A stretch of 19,989 nucleotides of DNA from Dasania sp051277005 (GCA_051277005.1 JBNMPS010000036.1:1-19989), one strand, 5' to 3'. Positions 1-7,973 are shown, counted from the first letter of the stretch. Notes: a model not told the origin generated them from the sequence alone. A program made the numbers and translations.

Positions 1-549
1 CAATAAATCTAAGGGGCGCTCTGGCGCATAAAACTCTAGTGAATCGATTTGATCAAAGTCAATCCAAAAATATCTACCATTACTGGCCATAACCTCCAAT
101 ATATTGGCATTAATATCATCTAAATCTCTGAAATGGCTTGAACTGATGCCATTAACAACCACAGGCTCACTGGCCCCTTCCTGCTCAGCGACACTTTCAG
201 GCAAAACATTGTCTTTGTTGGCTATTGTTAAAGCCCTTAGAGCATTTTCAATACGAGGAGTGGCTGCATCCATTAACTCGGGCACTTGCTTACATTCATA
301 GACATCTTGTCGAATTTGAGCGGCACGTAATAACTGCCGCCAAACACTAACGGTTAACATGGTTTTAGGGTCGAGTGTTAACAGTGTATTTAACTGGCGG
401 TCTGCCCGGTCATAATCGCCACTAAAACATAACAGCTCGGCAAAAAAAACTCTTTGATTTGCGTTAGCGGGATCTTCCTTAACGTCTTCTATACAGGCTT
501 GAATGGCCTGCTCTAAATCACCCTCTTTAAAAAACTTACTGGCTGACAT
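1..549 (-). CDS. tagJ: TagJ/ImpE family T6SS accessory protein (3' end beyond the window)
   Basis: The reverse-strand frame opens with ATG at 547-549 and stays open for 183 codons to the window edge, so the C-terminus is missing. The protein starts MSASKFFKEGDLEQAIQACI and has the helical, TPR-like N-terminal repeats of ImpE proteins (FKEGDLEQAI, ANQRVFFAELLCFSGDYDRA). Near the edge it shows the family signature around FWIDFDQIDSLEFYAPERP (about residues 160-179). An AAGGA ribosome-binding site lies about 12 nt upstream of the ATG. In other systems TagJ/ImpE binds the ClpV ATPase and the TssB sheath subunit in the cytoplasm and assists sheath disassembly. It follows the second tssC gene as impE follows impD, but a gap of about 285 nt with simple repeats separates them, so it may be partly uncoupled from the upstream operon. 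Family members are usually about 270-290 residues, so roughly a third lies outside the window. Confidence 0.88.
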   Translation of the reverse strand, partial: MSASKFFKEGDLEQAIQACIEDVKEDPANANQRVFFAELLCFSGDYDRADRQLNTLLTLDPKTMLTVSVWRQLLRAAQIRQDVYECKQVPELMDAATPRIENALRALTIANKDNVLPESVAEQEGASEPVVVNGISSSHFRDLDDINANILEVMASNGRYFWIDFDQIDSLEFYAPERPLDLL

Positions 550-591
550 AGTAATTTATTCCTTGTTTATCATTAAGTAGGATCATTGTTA

Positions 592-675
592 TTTTCTATT
601 TTCTATTTTCTATTTTCTATTTTCTATTTTCTATTTTCTATTTTCTATTTTCTATTTTCTGTTCTCTGTTCTCTG
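592..675. repeat. Heptanucleotide simple-sequence repeat upstream of tagJ
   Basis: Nine perfect tandem copies of TTTTCTA occupy 592-654, followed by one TTTTCTG (655-661) and two TTCTCTG units (662-668, 669-675). Read on the coding strand of the flanking genes this is a run of TAGAAAA units ending 42 nt before the tagJ start codon. The perfect core flanked by decayed units is typical of a slipped-strand microsatellite. It is non-coding with respect to the recognised genes, so a copy-number change would alter spacing or leader length rather than a reading frame. Confidence 0.95.
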
Positions 676-771
676 TTCTGGATTGATTTTCTGCAGAAAA
701 ATATCACAATCAACAACCACCTTGATATTATATTTTTCCTCTAGCAACACCCAACTCCATTCATCTCCCAA
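652..771 (-). other. Possible 39-codon remnant ORF bounded by the two microsatellites
   Basis: On the minus strand a frame runs from a TTG at 769-771 to a TAG at 652-654 that is supplied by the first TAGAAAA repeat unit. Its upstream side continues in frame into the hexanucleotide repeat, with a TGA just beyond. The translation is protein-like in composition (GDEWSWVLLEEKYNIKVV near its start, then VDCDIFLQKINPEQ) and matches no family I recognise. There is no clear ribosome-binding site and no ATG in this frame. A 39-codon open stretch is not statistically remarkable, so it is either chance or the remnant of a gene once lying between tssC2 and tagJ. Confidence 0.15.
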
Positions 772-772
772 T

Positions 773-796
773 AAAAATAAAAATAAAAATAAAAAT
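773..796. repeat. Hexanucleotide simple-sequence repeat (AAAAAT)4
   Basis: Four perfect tandem copies of AAAAAT lie 37 nt downstream of the stop codon of the second tssC gene. This is the second microsatellite within one intergenic gap of about 285 nt. No terminator hairpin is visible in the rest of the gap (550-833). Confidence 0.9.
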
Positions 797-833
797 CATA
801 CATGTCAATATAGAGAACTTCACATGCCTAAAT

Positions 834-2357
834 TTAATTCTTAATCGTTCCAACCGCCAATTCAGTCACCAGTTTGATACTAGAAACAAGCTGATCCAAT
901 TGAAAGTGGGGTTTCAAATGGATAACGCAACTAAAGTAACCCGGTCTGCCAGGTTGGTCGTGTATTTCGACTTTACTTTCTGCTAAAGGATAGCGAGCTT
1001 TTAATACGGGAGAAGAATCATCGCTAGCGGTGGTGTATTGATTTAACCAATCTTGAAAAACCCTTTCACAGTCTTTCGCACTGGCAAGGTTACCAATTTT
1101 ATCCCTACCAATAACTTTAATGTAATGGCCAAATCGAGAAACACAAAGCATGTATTGAATCATTGCCGATAAACGCGCATTACTATTGGCAATATGCGAA
1201 TTATAATCGGGCGGTGAATGCAGTGAACTATTACTGTAAAAGGCGCTATTTTTTACCGTGTGGTAGCTACATAAAGGGATAAAACCCAAGTCACTTAAAT
1301 CCCTTTCAAGGTAGTCATCTACTTGAATACGCGTTGCGTGGCGAGAGGTGATGTTTCTTGGATCGGTATCAAAACCGGCATAATTTAACTGCCGCACGAC
1401 GCCTCCTTCGCCAAACTCGTGAACACCACCACGAATATCTGCGAACCACCCCGTATTAGCAAATGCTCTAATTAAAATACCACCGAAGGCATAACATGCA
1501 TTACCCCAAAGGTAATCTCTTTCTGTATGAGTTGAGGTTTCTTTATAAATAAAGGCTTCAGAATAGGTGCCATCGGCACGATAAGGCTCGCGCATTAGCA
1601 CATCGGGTAAGGCTAAGCCAACAAAGCGCGTGCTTTCTGTTTTTCTTAACGATTGCCACTTGGTATATTCGGTTTGATCAAACACTTTATGCAAATCGAC
1701 CGGACAATCAAAACCATCAAAATCATCTAAACCAAATAATGAGCTATCAACACTGCTGATAAAAGGGCACAGCGCCGCGGTTGCAACTAAAGATATTTCC
1801 CTAATGACATCGACATCGCTAATAATAGAACCGGGCCGTATACGGTGCGACAACTTGTAGTCGCCCAGTAAAACACCAAACGGCTCGCCCCCCGGTGTAT
1901 CAAACTCATCACTATAAATTCGCTGAAACAATTGGCTCTGATCAAACTCAATCGCTCGGCTAACATCCTTGCTCATCTCCCGCCAGCTAACGCTCATCAT
2001 TTTGATTTTAACCGTTAACTCTTGATCATAATCAGCTTCAGTATCAACCAGGTATTCCAGCCCTCGCCATGACGCTTCCAACGCTTTAAAGCGCTCATGA
2101 TGGATGATTTCATCCATTTGCTGATTCATTTTTTTGTCAATACGGACAATCGCTGCATCAATCATGTAAAGCAACTGCGACTTAGTGCGTTTATTTTTAC
2201 CAACACTAGAAAGCAGCCATGATTCAACGGCCGAATTCAAGCCCGCAGCGCCAAAATCATCATTGCAATAAGACATCAGCGAATTTAACTGGCTGTCTGG
2301 GCAATAACGACTAGAATTAGCTGATCGCGTATTAAGTTTGCTATGCAAATTATTCAT
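834..2357 (-). CDS. Second TssC-like T6SS sheath large subunit (ImpD position)
   Basis: The 507-residue protein belongs to the TssC/EvpB sheath family and is a paralogue of the canonical TssC encoded just upstream. Family hallmarks are ASWRGLEYLV (about residues 95-104), IEFDQSQLFQRIYSDEF (136-152) and PGGEPFGVLLGDYKL (155-169), with the C-terminal block RYPLAESKVEIHDQPGRPGY. Compared with TssC it has a longer divergent N-terminus and a different C-terminal strand (FQLDQLVSSIKLVTEL). Such tandem tssC genes are known from Rhizobium impC/impD and Agrobacterium tssC40/tssC41; the second is probably a minor or baseplate-proximal sheath component, which is inference. I chose the ATG at 2355-2357; a TTG directly before it (2360) would add one residue. 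Neither has a strong ribosome-binding site. A six-codon frame beginning MSDKTV ends in TGA overlapping this ATG, which could allow translational coupling. It lies 221 nt after tssC. Confidence 0.9.
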   Translation of the reverse strand: MNNLHSKLNTRSANSSRYCPDSQLNSLMSYCNDDFGAAGLNSAVESWLLSSVGKNKRTKSQLLYMIDAAIVRIDKKMNQQMDEIIHHERFKALEASWRGLEYLVDTEADYDQELTVKIKMMSVSWREMSKDVSRAIEFDQSQLFQRIYSDEFDTPGGEPFGVLLGDYKLSHRIRPGSIISDVDVIREISLVATAALCPFISSVDSSLFGLDDFDGFDCPVDLHKVFDQTEYTKWQSLRKTESTRFVGLALPDVLMREPYRADGTYSEAFIYKETSTHTERDYLWGNACYAFGGILIRAFANTGWFADIRGGVHEFGEGGVVRQLNYAGFDTDPRNITSRHATRIQVDDYLERDLSDLGFIPLCSYHTVKNSAFYSNSSLHSPPDYNSHIANSNARLSAMIQYMLCVSRFGHYIKVIGRDKIGNLASAKDCERVFQDWLNQYTTASDDSSPVLKARYPLAESKVEIHDQPGRPGYFSCVIHLKPHFQLDQLVSSIKLVTELAVGTIKN

Positions 2358-2387
2358 CAAACTGTTTTATCACTCATATTCCATCAC

Positions 2388-2406
2388 AAAAAATAGAAGC
2401 CTCTAT
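2388..2406 (-). terminator. Weak hairpin plus U-run in the tssC-tssC2 gap
   Basis: On the minus strand ATAGA and TCTAT form a 5-bp AT-rich stem around a GGCT loop, directly followed by a run of T. It lies about 30 nt before the second tssC start. The stem is weak, so this would be at most a partial attenuator reducing read-through from tssB-tssC. Confidence 0.25.
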
Positions 2407-2578
2407 GCCCCGACAAAAGCCTCAGCTTTCCCGCCCCCACTATTTTTCTCGCAACACAATCATGACCAGAAGCCATCATCGAATTCATTTCGGATCAATG
2501 TAAATTGGAGGGGTCTACAAAACCATTAGCTTTAACGCAGGCGACCCACCACTTAGCAGGCCGCAAGCATAGGTGATA

Positions 2579-4057
2579 TTAACCGCCCATTTTCGGGATA
2601 CGCGCTACCATTCTTAATGACGTTGATAGTTCTTCCATTTGCAACCATGGACGCAACCATGCAACAGCATTATAGGCACCGGGGTTACCGGGTACGGGTT
2701 TCACTTCTATTTTTGCTTCACGCAAAGGGTAGCGAGCACGCATGTCCTGGCCACCTTCTTCACTGGCGTTAACATAGCCATTAATCCACTGGTTAAGCCA
2801 TATTTCCATATCTTCGGCTTCCATAAAACTACCGACCTTATCGCGTGCCATAACTTTTAAGTAATGCGCAATACGAGAGGTTGCCATCAAATAAGGAAGG
2901 CGTGCAGAAATAGCCGCATTGGCAGTGGCTTCTGGGCTGGTATATAGCTTAGGTTTTTGTGTTGTTTGCGAACCAAAAAACACAGCGTAATCGGTATTTT
3001 TATAATGAGATAAAGGCATAAAGCCTAAACCGCTCAATTCGGCTTCGCGGCGGTCAGTAATAGCAATCTCGGTAGGGCATTGCATGTCAACATCACCATC
3101 ATCGGTAATCGATAAGTGAACCGGTAAATTATCAACTCGGCCGCCACCTTCAGCACCTCGAATAGCGGTACACCAGCCATATTCTGAAAACGCCGTTGTT
3201 AATCGAGTTGCCAGCACATAAGCGGCATTTGACCAACAGTAATCCGTATTAACGGGTTTGCCGTCCGGCATCATTTCTTCATAGTTAAACTCTTCGATTG
3301 GCTTAGTGTTTTCGCCATAAGGTAACCGTGAAAGCGTGCGTGGCATGGCTAAAGTGACAAAACGTGAGTCATCAGACTCTCTAAACGAACGCCATTTAAC
3401 ATATTCTGCCGAATCAAAAATCTTAGTCAAATCACGTGGTTTGGCCAGCTCTGACCAATTATCAAACCCCATTAAGTTAGGGTCGGCAGCCGTTAAAAAC
3501 TGACAAAAAGAGGCAGCAGCCACATTTGACATATTGCCTAACATTTCAATATCGTCGGGGTGATTAGTAAATTGGTAATCACCAACTAATGCGCCGTAAG
3601 GCTCGCCACCAGGCATACCAAATTCATTTTCATACAGCTTTTTAAAGGTCTGGCTTTGATCAAACTCAACCGCTTTCGATAAATCTTTGGCCACTTCCTT
3701 TTTGCTGGCATTCATTAACTTCAATTTTAAGGTAGTACTGGTTTCAGAATTCATTACCAAGTAATGAACACCGCGCCAAGTCCCTTCTAACTCTTGAAAC
3801 TTTTCATGATGCATAATTTCGCGAAGCTGGCCACTAATAGCCGCATCAATCGCATCAATTGCTTTTTGAAAAGTAACCGTTAAATTTTTGTTCCAAGTAA
3901 CAGAACCTTTCATCGCCTCTTCAGTAAGCGTTTTAAGCAGCAGTTGTGCTTCTTCAGATTCTGTCTGCTTGGTTGCTTGAATCGCTTGATCTAACAAGCT
4001 CATTGATTCAACCGTTCCTTCTGGTGCTGCATTCGCTTCTGCTATTGCTTCACTCAT
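2579..4057 (-). CDS. tssC: TssC, T6SS contractile sheath large subunit
   Basis: The 492-residue protein is a standard full-length TssC (VipB/ImpC family). Diagnostic segments are GTWRGVHYLV (92-101), AVEFDQSQTFKKLYENEF (129-146), PGGEPYGALVGDYQF (149-163) and the C-terminal ARYPLREAKIEVKPVPGNPG. TssC pairs with TssB to form the cytoplasmic contractile sheath around the Hcp tube, and ClpV recycles the contracted sheath. The ATG is at 4055-4057, only 2 nt after the tssB stop codon, with its GGGAG ribosome-binding site inside the last codons of tssB. This indicates translational coupling and matched output of the two subunits. The N-terminal 60 residues are acidic and Gln/Ala-rich, as is usual. 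No defects are seen. Confidence 0.97.
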   Translation of the reverse strand: MSEAIAEANAAPEGTVESMSLLDQAIQATKQTESEEAQLLLKTLTEEAMKGSVTWNKNLTVTFQKAIDAIDAAISGQLREIMHHEKFQELEGTWRGVHYLVMNSETSTTLKLKLMNASKKEVAKDLSKAVEFDQSQTFKKLYENEFGMPGGEPYGALVGDYQFTNHPDDIEMLGNMSNVAAASFCQFLTAADPNLMGFDNWSELAKPRDLTKIFDSAEYVKWRSFRESDDSRFVTLAMPRTLSRLPYGENTKPIEEFNYEEMMPDGKPVNTDYCWSNAAYVLATRLTTAFSEYGWCTAIRGAEGGGRVDNLPVHLSITDDGDVDMQCPTEIAITDRREAELSGLGFMPLSHYKNTDYAVFFGSQTTQKPKLYTSPEATANAAISARLPYLMATSRIAHYLKVMARDKVGSFMEAEDMEIWLNQWINGYVNASEEGGQDMRARYPLREAKIEVKPVPGNPGAYNAVAWLRPWLQMEELSTSLRMVARIPKMGG

Positions 4058-4059
4058 GA

Positions 4060-4569
4060 TTATTCTCCCTTCCCTTCATCAACACCCACCGCGGCGGCAA
4101 GCTCACCTAAGGCATCATCACTGTTTAAAACACGCTCAAGTATTGCCTCCAATTCTTCCGAACGGTCAGCTTTAGTCGACAGGTCACGTAATCGGTTTCT
4201 TGTTTCTAAAAGCTTTCTTAATGGCTCTACTTGGTTAACCACAGCCGCTGGCTCAAAATCGGTAATGGATTCAAATTTAAGGTCAACAAAAATATCGCTA
4301 CCATCATCTTGAAGAGTATTAGTCACTTTAATTTGCAATCCGGGCGTCATACTCTTTAATACATCATCAAAATTATCACGGTCAATCTGCACAAACCGTC
4401 TATCTTTTAACGACTTTAAAGGCTCACTTGGGTCACCTGAGAAATCTCCCATGACGCCAACAACAAAAGGTAATTCCTTTCGAACTTTTGCGCCCTCAGT
4501 TTCTACATCATAGCTAATGTGAACGCGAGGTTTTCTAACCCGACTTAATTTTTTATGTATGCTTTCCAT
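4060..4569 (-). CDS. tssB: TssB, T6SS contractile sheath small subunit
   Basis: The 169-residue product is the VipA/ImpB sheath partner of TssC. It shows the family signatures RKPRVHISYDVETEGA (12-27), KELPFVVGVMGDFSG (31-45), RRFVQIDRDNFDDVL (57-71) and a C-terminal helical part with PLRKLLETRNRLRDL, the expected TssC-contacting and ClpV-related region. Length is typical (about 160-180). The ATG at 4567-4569 has an AAGGGA ribosome-binding site about 8-9 nt upstream. It lies 94 nt after tssA and nearly abuts tssC, matching the universal tssB-tssC pairing. Confidence 0.97.
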   Translation of the reverse strand: MESIHKKLSRVRKPRVHISYDVETEGAKVRKELPFVVGVMGDFSGDPSEPLKSLKDRRFVQIDRDNFDDVLKSMTPGLQIKVTNTLQDDGSDIFVDLKFESITDFEPAAVVNQVEPLRKLLETRNRLRDLSTKADRSEELEAILERVLNSDDALGELAAAVGVDEGKGE

Positions 4570-4663
4570 TGAGTCATCCCTTGTATTAAATATAAAATGT
4601 CAGCTTCGATGTAGATCGATTGCCACTACCGTAAATATGAAGATTTAACTAATCAACATGAAT

Positions 4664-5776
4664 TCAATTACCGCTGTTTACCGCTATACCTGAAAGGCTT
4701 TGGTATTTTGCCCTAGCCCCTTCATCGGGGATCAATTCTTTAATCAACTCAGAAAGTGGCAGCCCGCTCCACCTAACAGCTTGATCGACTGAATAAGAAA
4801 TAGGTGAATGAGGTTCCGCCTGCCTAAAATACTCAGCGACTTTTTTTAGAAGAGCTAACGCTTCACTCCTGTTTCTTATGCCCTTACTAAACTCTGGCAC
4901 ATTAACCGAATCGCCGTCATCGTCTTGGCTCACCATCCCCGGCTCAACCTCAGCAGGCACTTCGTCATCAGCTAATCGGTCACCGGCAACGTATATCAAC
5001 ATTTGCTGGCAATCTACTAATGCCTCCAATATCTTACCCGTAGGGAGCGATTCACCCGGACAGTAATCATCAACTGCCGCCTGATATTGCTTGTACTCCA
5101 CAATAGCTTCTGCAATATCCTGCTTTAAATTACGAAAGAACGAGGTGTCGGTTTCCTTTACCAATATATCAAATTCTTCTCTTGATACACCCGTCTCTTT
5201 CAGGCGAGCCTCTTTGCGGCCGGAATCACCGATTCTGTCTATTTCAAAAACCTGTCCACACTGCCAAACTGCCAGCGGCCCAGGAGGCGAACCTTCTGTA
5301 AGCGTGATAGATTTTATGGGCGAAATAAGTGCCCCCTCCCCCCCAAAACCATTTAAGCCCGTTAATGGCGCTAACTGAGTAGCAATGCCATCTTCGTCTG
5401 GCTGAGGGTGGAGTTTTCCCCCATACGTTTCTATGAGCTGTCTCGCTAAAGAAAACCCCACCGTAACGCCTTTAAAACCATACAGACGTGTTAGCGCCTC
5501 TATATACCAAGCCACCAGCTCAAGATCTTTACTTTCAGCGGTTAAAACCTGTGGCACCTGCTTAACAATGATCTTCCAGTCATCAGTAGCAACATACCGT
5601 GTTTCACCATTAGCAATAGCCGCCCGCTCATTGTTTCGTGCCAACGTCCTGGCATCCCTTAGCACCTGGTAGCCAGAAGTAGGCGATATATCAATGCGTA
5701 AATCTTTCCCCTCTGGCAGCGCATCGCTGATAGGCGTTATTACCGACTGTATATCAATTAATTCAGCGTGATCCAA
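4664..5776 (-). CDS. tssA: TssA, T6SS baseplate/sheath-cap assembly protein
   Basis: The 370-residue protein has an N-terminal ImpA_N domain (roughly residues 10-140, including ISPTSGYQVLRDAR and DWKIIVKQVPQVLTAESKDL) and a C-terminal conserved segment, AEYFRQAEPHSPISYSVDQA followed by VRWSGLPLSELIKELI (about 316-351), typical of the shorter TssA class. TssA helps assemble the baseplate and primes or caps tube and sheath growth; which TssA subclass this is I cannot settle from sequence alone. The start is a TTG at 5774-5776: no nearby in-frame ATG exists, a strong GAGGA ribosome-binding site lies 6 nt upstream, and it overlaps the end of ppkA. The intergenic distance to ppkA is 9 nt, so the two are co-transcribed and probably translationally coupled. 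Confidence 0.92.
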   Translation of the reverse strand: MDHAELIDIQSVITPISDALPEGKDLRIDISPTSGYQVLRDARTLARNNERAAIANGETRYVATDDWKIIVKQVPQVLTAESKDLELVAWYIEALTRLYGFKGVTVGFSLARQLIETYGGKLHPQPDEDGIATQLAPLTGLNGFGGEGALISPIKSITLTEGSPPGPLAVWQCGQVFEIDRIGDSGRKEARLKETGVSREEFDILVKETDTSFFRNLKQDIAEAIVEYKQYQAAVDDYCPGESLPTGKILEALVDCQQMLIYVAGDRLADDEVPAEVEPGMVSQDDDGDSVNVPEFSKGIRNRSEALALLKKVAEYFRQAEPHSPISYSVDQAVRWSGLPLSELIKELIPDEGARAKYQSLSGIAVNSGN

Positions 5777-5785
5777 AACAAATCC

Positions 5786-7846
5786 TCATTTGGAATTCTC
5801 TATAACAAAATCTGGAGTGGTATTCGAGATAGGTTGAACTTGAAATTCATTCAGTTCATCTAACGCTAACGACATTGTTTTTAATGAGTTAGTATTTCTT
5901 TTCTTTTTGTGATAATTGATTTTTGTGGTTAACTTTTCAGTAATCTTTTGACGTAAGCTTTGATAGGTTTGGGACTTTGCTGGCAATAAGTACAAAGTTG
6001 TCCCCTGCTTAAAGACCTCAATAGCGCTTAAAATATCTTTATCTAGCCAGATATTCGAAATCGTTTTATTAAATGATAAAAAGTAGGGCTCAACAAATTT
6101 TACTTTGGCTAAACTCGGATATTCTGTGTTTGAATTTATAGCTGATTGATCCCGGTAGGCAATCAAAGACTGGGCCGCTTCAAGAAGGTCAGCAGCGCTA
6201 TGACTTGACCATATGGCTAAAAATTGCGGATAAATTTTACTACTAACCGCAAACTGATAAAGGCTGGCTACTGCGATATAGTCTAAATCTTTCACCGCAT
6301 TGTCAGCAGCGGTTTGGTAACGATTTAATACAAAGGGGGGCACCGCCACATCGCCATGTTCTAGGGTCGTTAAGCGCTCTAGCAGGTTTTTGATAACAAC
6401 GACATCTTGCTTTACAAAAGCCATGCCCTGCCAAAGCTCATTTAGCGTATTTAGCTGGCTAGAAGTAGCATTCATTTTCTCAAGCTCAACAAAACGTTTA
6501 GCCGCCTCTAAATCCTTAGACGCAGGATAGTAAGCAGAAAGCACTGATAATAAGGTGTTCAAAGCCTTAAAGTTGGGCAGCTCACTGGCGGTATTATTAT
6601 GCCTAAGCACCGCCTCTACATGACTGGCCAACGCCACAACAACGTCTTCATGGAGCTGCGACAAAGCTCCCTGCTTTAAAATTTCAGGGCTGTTATCTAA
6701 ACGGCCAAGCATATAAGGGCGCGAGAGTAAAACCTCCGCACGAATATCGTTAACGATAGATTCAACATTTTCAAACGCCTGGTAACTTTGCTCAGAAACC
6801 AATGCTCGGCTGGAATCTTCATCGTATTGCCCCTTTAGGGAACCACCGGCCCCAAACAGCACAGCCACAACCACGGATAGCGCAATTAACAATGGCCAGA
6901 ATTTTCCGGCAAGATTAAAAATAAGCATAAACTGAGAAATAGATTGAAATCGCTGCTTAGCGTGTAATTTTAATGCCTTTTTTAAAACAAACCACTGCCA
7001 TATAGAAATGGCTTTGAATTTTTTGGGCTGCTCATCATCGGCTATTTTATCCGCTGACTGACGATCATAAGGGTGCTCACCTGATAGCATTTCATAGATA
7101 ATACAGGCAAAAGAATAAACATCATCGCTAGGGGTTGCAGGTTTATCCTCAATGGTTTCACGGCTGGCATAAGCAAGCGTATAACCATGAAACCCCCCTG
7201 TCGCAGAAGAGGCTAGTGATAAACCAGGCTTAAACCCCTTCGCTATAGGCTTATTGCTGTGCGTCACTGACCTTGTCGTCGCAAGATCAATTAATTTTAC
7301 AGCACCACTATTTGATATCAGAATATTACTAGGCTTGATATCAGAATGAATGAGCCCTTGCTGGTGCATTGCTTGTAGCGCACTGGCTACATCGCCAATA
7401 ATGACACCCGCTTGTTTTAAGCTTAATTGATTGTCCCGCTGGCGTGTCATGTACTCCGCTAAAGACTCACCATCAATCATCTCCATGATGGCAAAATTGA
7501 TATTGCCATCACGGTAATAATCAACAATATTTATAATATTAGGGTGCGATAGAGTGCGAGCAGTAATCGTTTCGCAAAATAATAGCTCCAATGCCGCTTC
7601 GTTATCCATCAAATCTGGCCGGACAATTTTTACAACAATAGGGGTTGCATCAACGGCTTGATTTTGCACTACCAGCTTATCATGAGCACGGTAGATATAA
7701 CTGGTGCCACCCTCAGCGATCAGCTCACTAAGAACATAGCGGCCCAATAAGACCGTACCAATAGGCAGGGGGCCAACCTTAGCAGGTTTACCGCTTTGGC
7801 TGGGCGGCGCCGATGGAGCAGGCGTTATTTTGGGTAAAGCTTCCAC
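5786..7846 (-). CDS. ppkA: PpkA-like membrane Ser/Thr protein kinase of the T6SS
   Basis: The 686-residue protein carries a kinase domain (about 36-305), one transmembrane segment (about 316-334, FWPLLIALSVVVAVLFGAG) and a C-terminal region of about 350 residues, predicted outside the membrane, with no recognised domain; I see no von Willebrand A domain like that of Pseudomonas PpkA. Kinase motifs: glycine loop AEGGTSY (44-50), VVK with Lys73, catalytic loop HSDIKPSN (167-174, Asp169), metal-binding Asp187 in IDLAT, and an APE-like YASRE (226-230). HRD is therefore HSD and DFG is DLA, although the catalytic Lys and both Asp are kept. In known systems PpkA phosphorylates a T6SS component and the FHA protein reads the mark. 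The GTG at 7844-7846 is the only plausible start: a stop lies a few codons upstream, and the nearby ATG at 7858-7860 is out of frame. It is the first gene of the leftward block. Confidence 0.9.
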   Translation of the reverse strand: MEALPKITPAPSAPPSQSGKPAKVGPLPIGTVLLGRYVLSELIAEGGTSYIYRAHDKLVVQNQAVDATPIVVKIVRPDLMDNEAALELLFCETITARTLSHPNIINIVDYYRDGNINFAIMEMIDGESLAEYMTRQRDNQLSLKQAGVIIGDVASALQAMHQQGLIHSDIKPSNILISNSGAVKLIDLATTRSVTHSNKPIAKGFKPGLSLASSATGGFHGYTLAYASRETIEDKPATPSDDVYSFACIIYEMLSGEHPYDRQSADKIADDEQPKKFKAISIWQWFVLKKALKLHAKQRFQSISQFMLIFNLAGKFWPLLIALSVVVAVLFGAGGSLKGQYDEDSSRALVSEQSYQAFENVESIVNDIRAEVLLSRPYMLGRLDNSPEILKQGALSQLHEDVVVALASHVEAVLRHNNTASELPNFKALNTLLSVLSAYYPASKDLEAAKRFVELEKMNATSSQLNTLNELWQGMAFVKQDVVVIKNLLERLTTLEHGDVAVPPFVLNRYQTAADNAVKDLDYIAVASLYQFAVSSKIYPQFLAIWSSHSAADLLEAAQSLIAYRDQSAINSNTEYPSLAKVKFVEPYFLSFNKTISNIWLDKDILSAIEVFKQGTTLYLLPAKSQTYQSLRQKITEKLTTKINYHKKKRNTNSLKTMSLALDELNEFQVQPISNTTPDFVIENSK

Positions 7847-7945
7847 TTGTTTTGCGACATCCGCTGGAATTGATTAGATTTATAGTTAGCAACTCAGTGG
7901 AACCCTACCAATATCCTCAAAGTTCATCAAGATGAAGGCGTTTTT

Positions 7946-7973
7946 ATTATAAATTCCGTGACTAAACTCACAA
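7946..7973 (-). promoter_or_regulatory. Candidate sigma70 promoter for ppkA and the leftward operon
   Basis: On the minus strand a perfect -10 hexamer TATAAT (plus-strand 7946-7951) follows a -35-like TTGTGA (7968-7973, four of six consensus bases) with a 16-nt spacer. The predicted transcript would start near 7939, giving a leader of about 90 nt before the ppkA GTG. Confidence 0.5.
7957..7972. promoter_or_regulatory. CRP/Vfr-like binding site overlapping the ppkA promoter
   Basis: The plus strand reads CGTGA-N6-TCACA, which matches the CRP core TGTGA-N6-TCACA at nine of ten positions. It overlaps the -35 hexamer and spacer of the candidate ppkA promoter. That position would suit repression of the leftward promoter or activation of a rightward one. 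CRP-family control of T6SS genes is known in Vibrio; here it rests on the motif alone. Confidence 0.35.

Noticed and set aside
592..675. CRISPR array
   Set aside because: The repeat units are 7 bp with no spacers, so it is a microsatellite.
7858..7860. ATG as the ppkA start
   Set aside because: It is out of frame with the kinase and meets a stop after about a dozen codons; the GTG at 7844-7846 is in frame.
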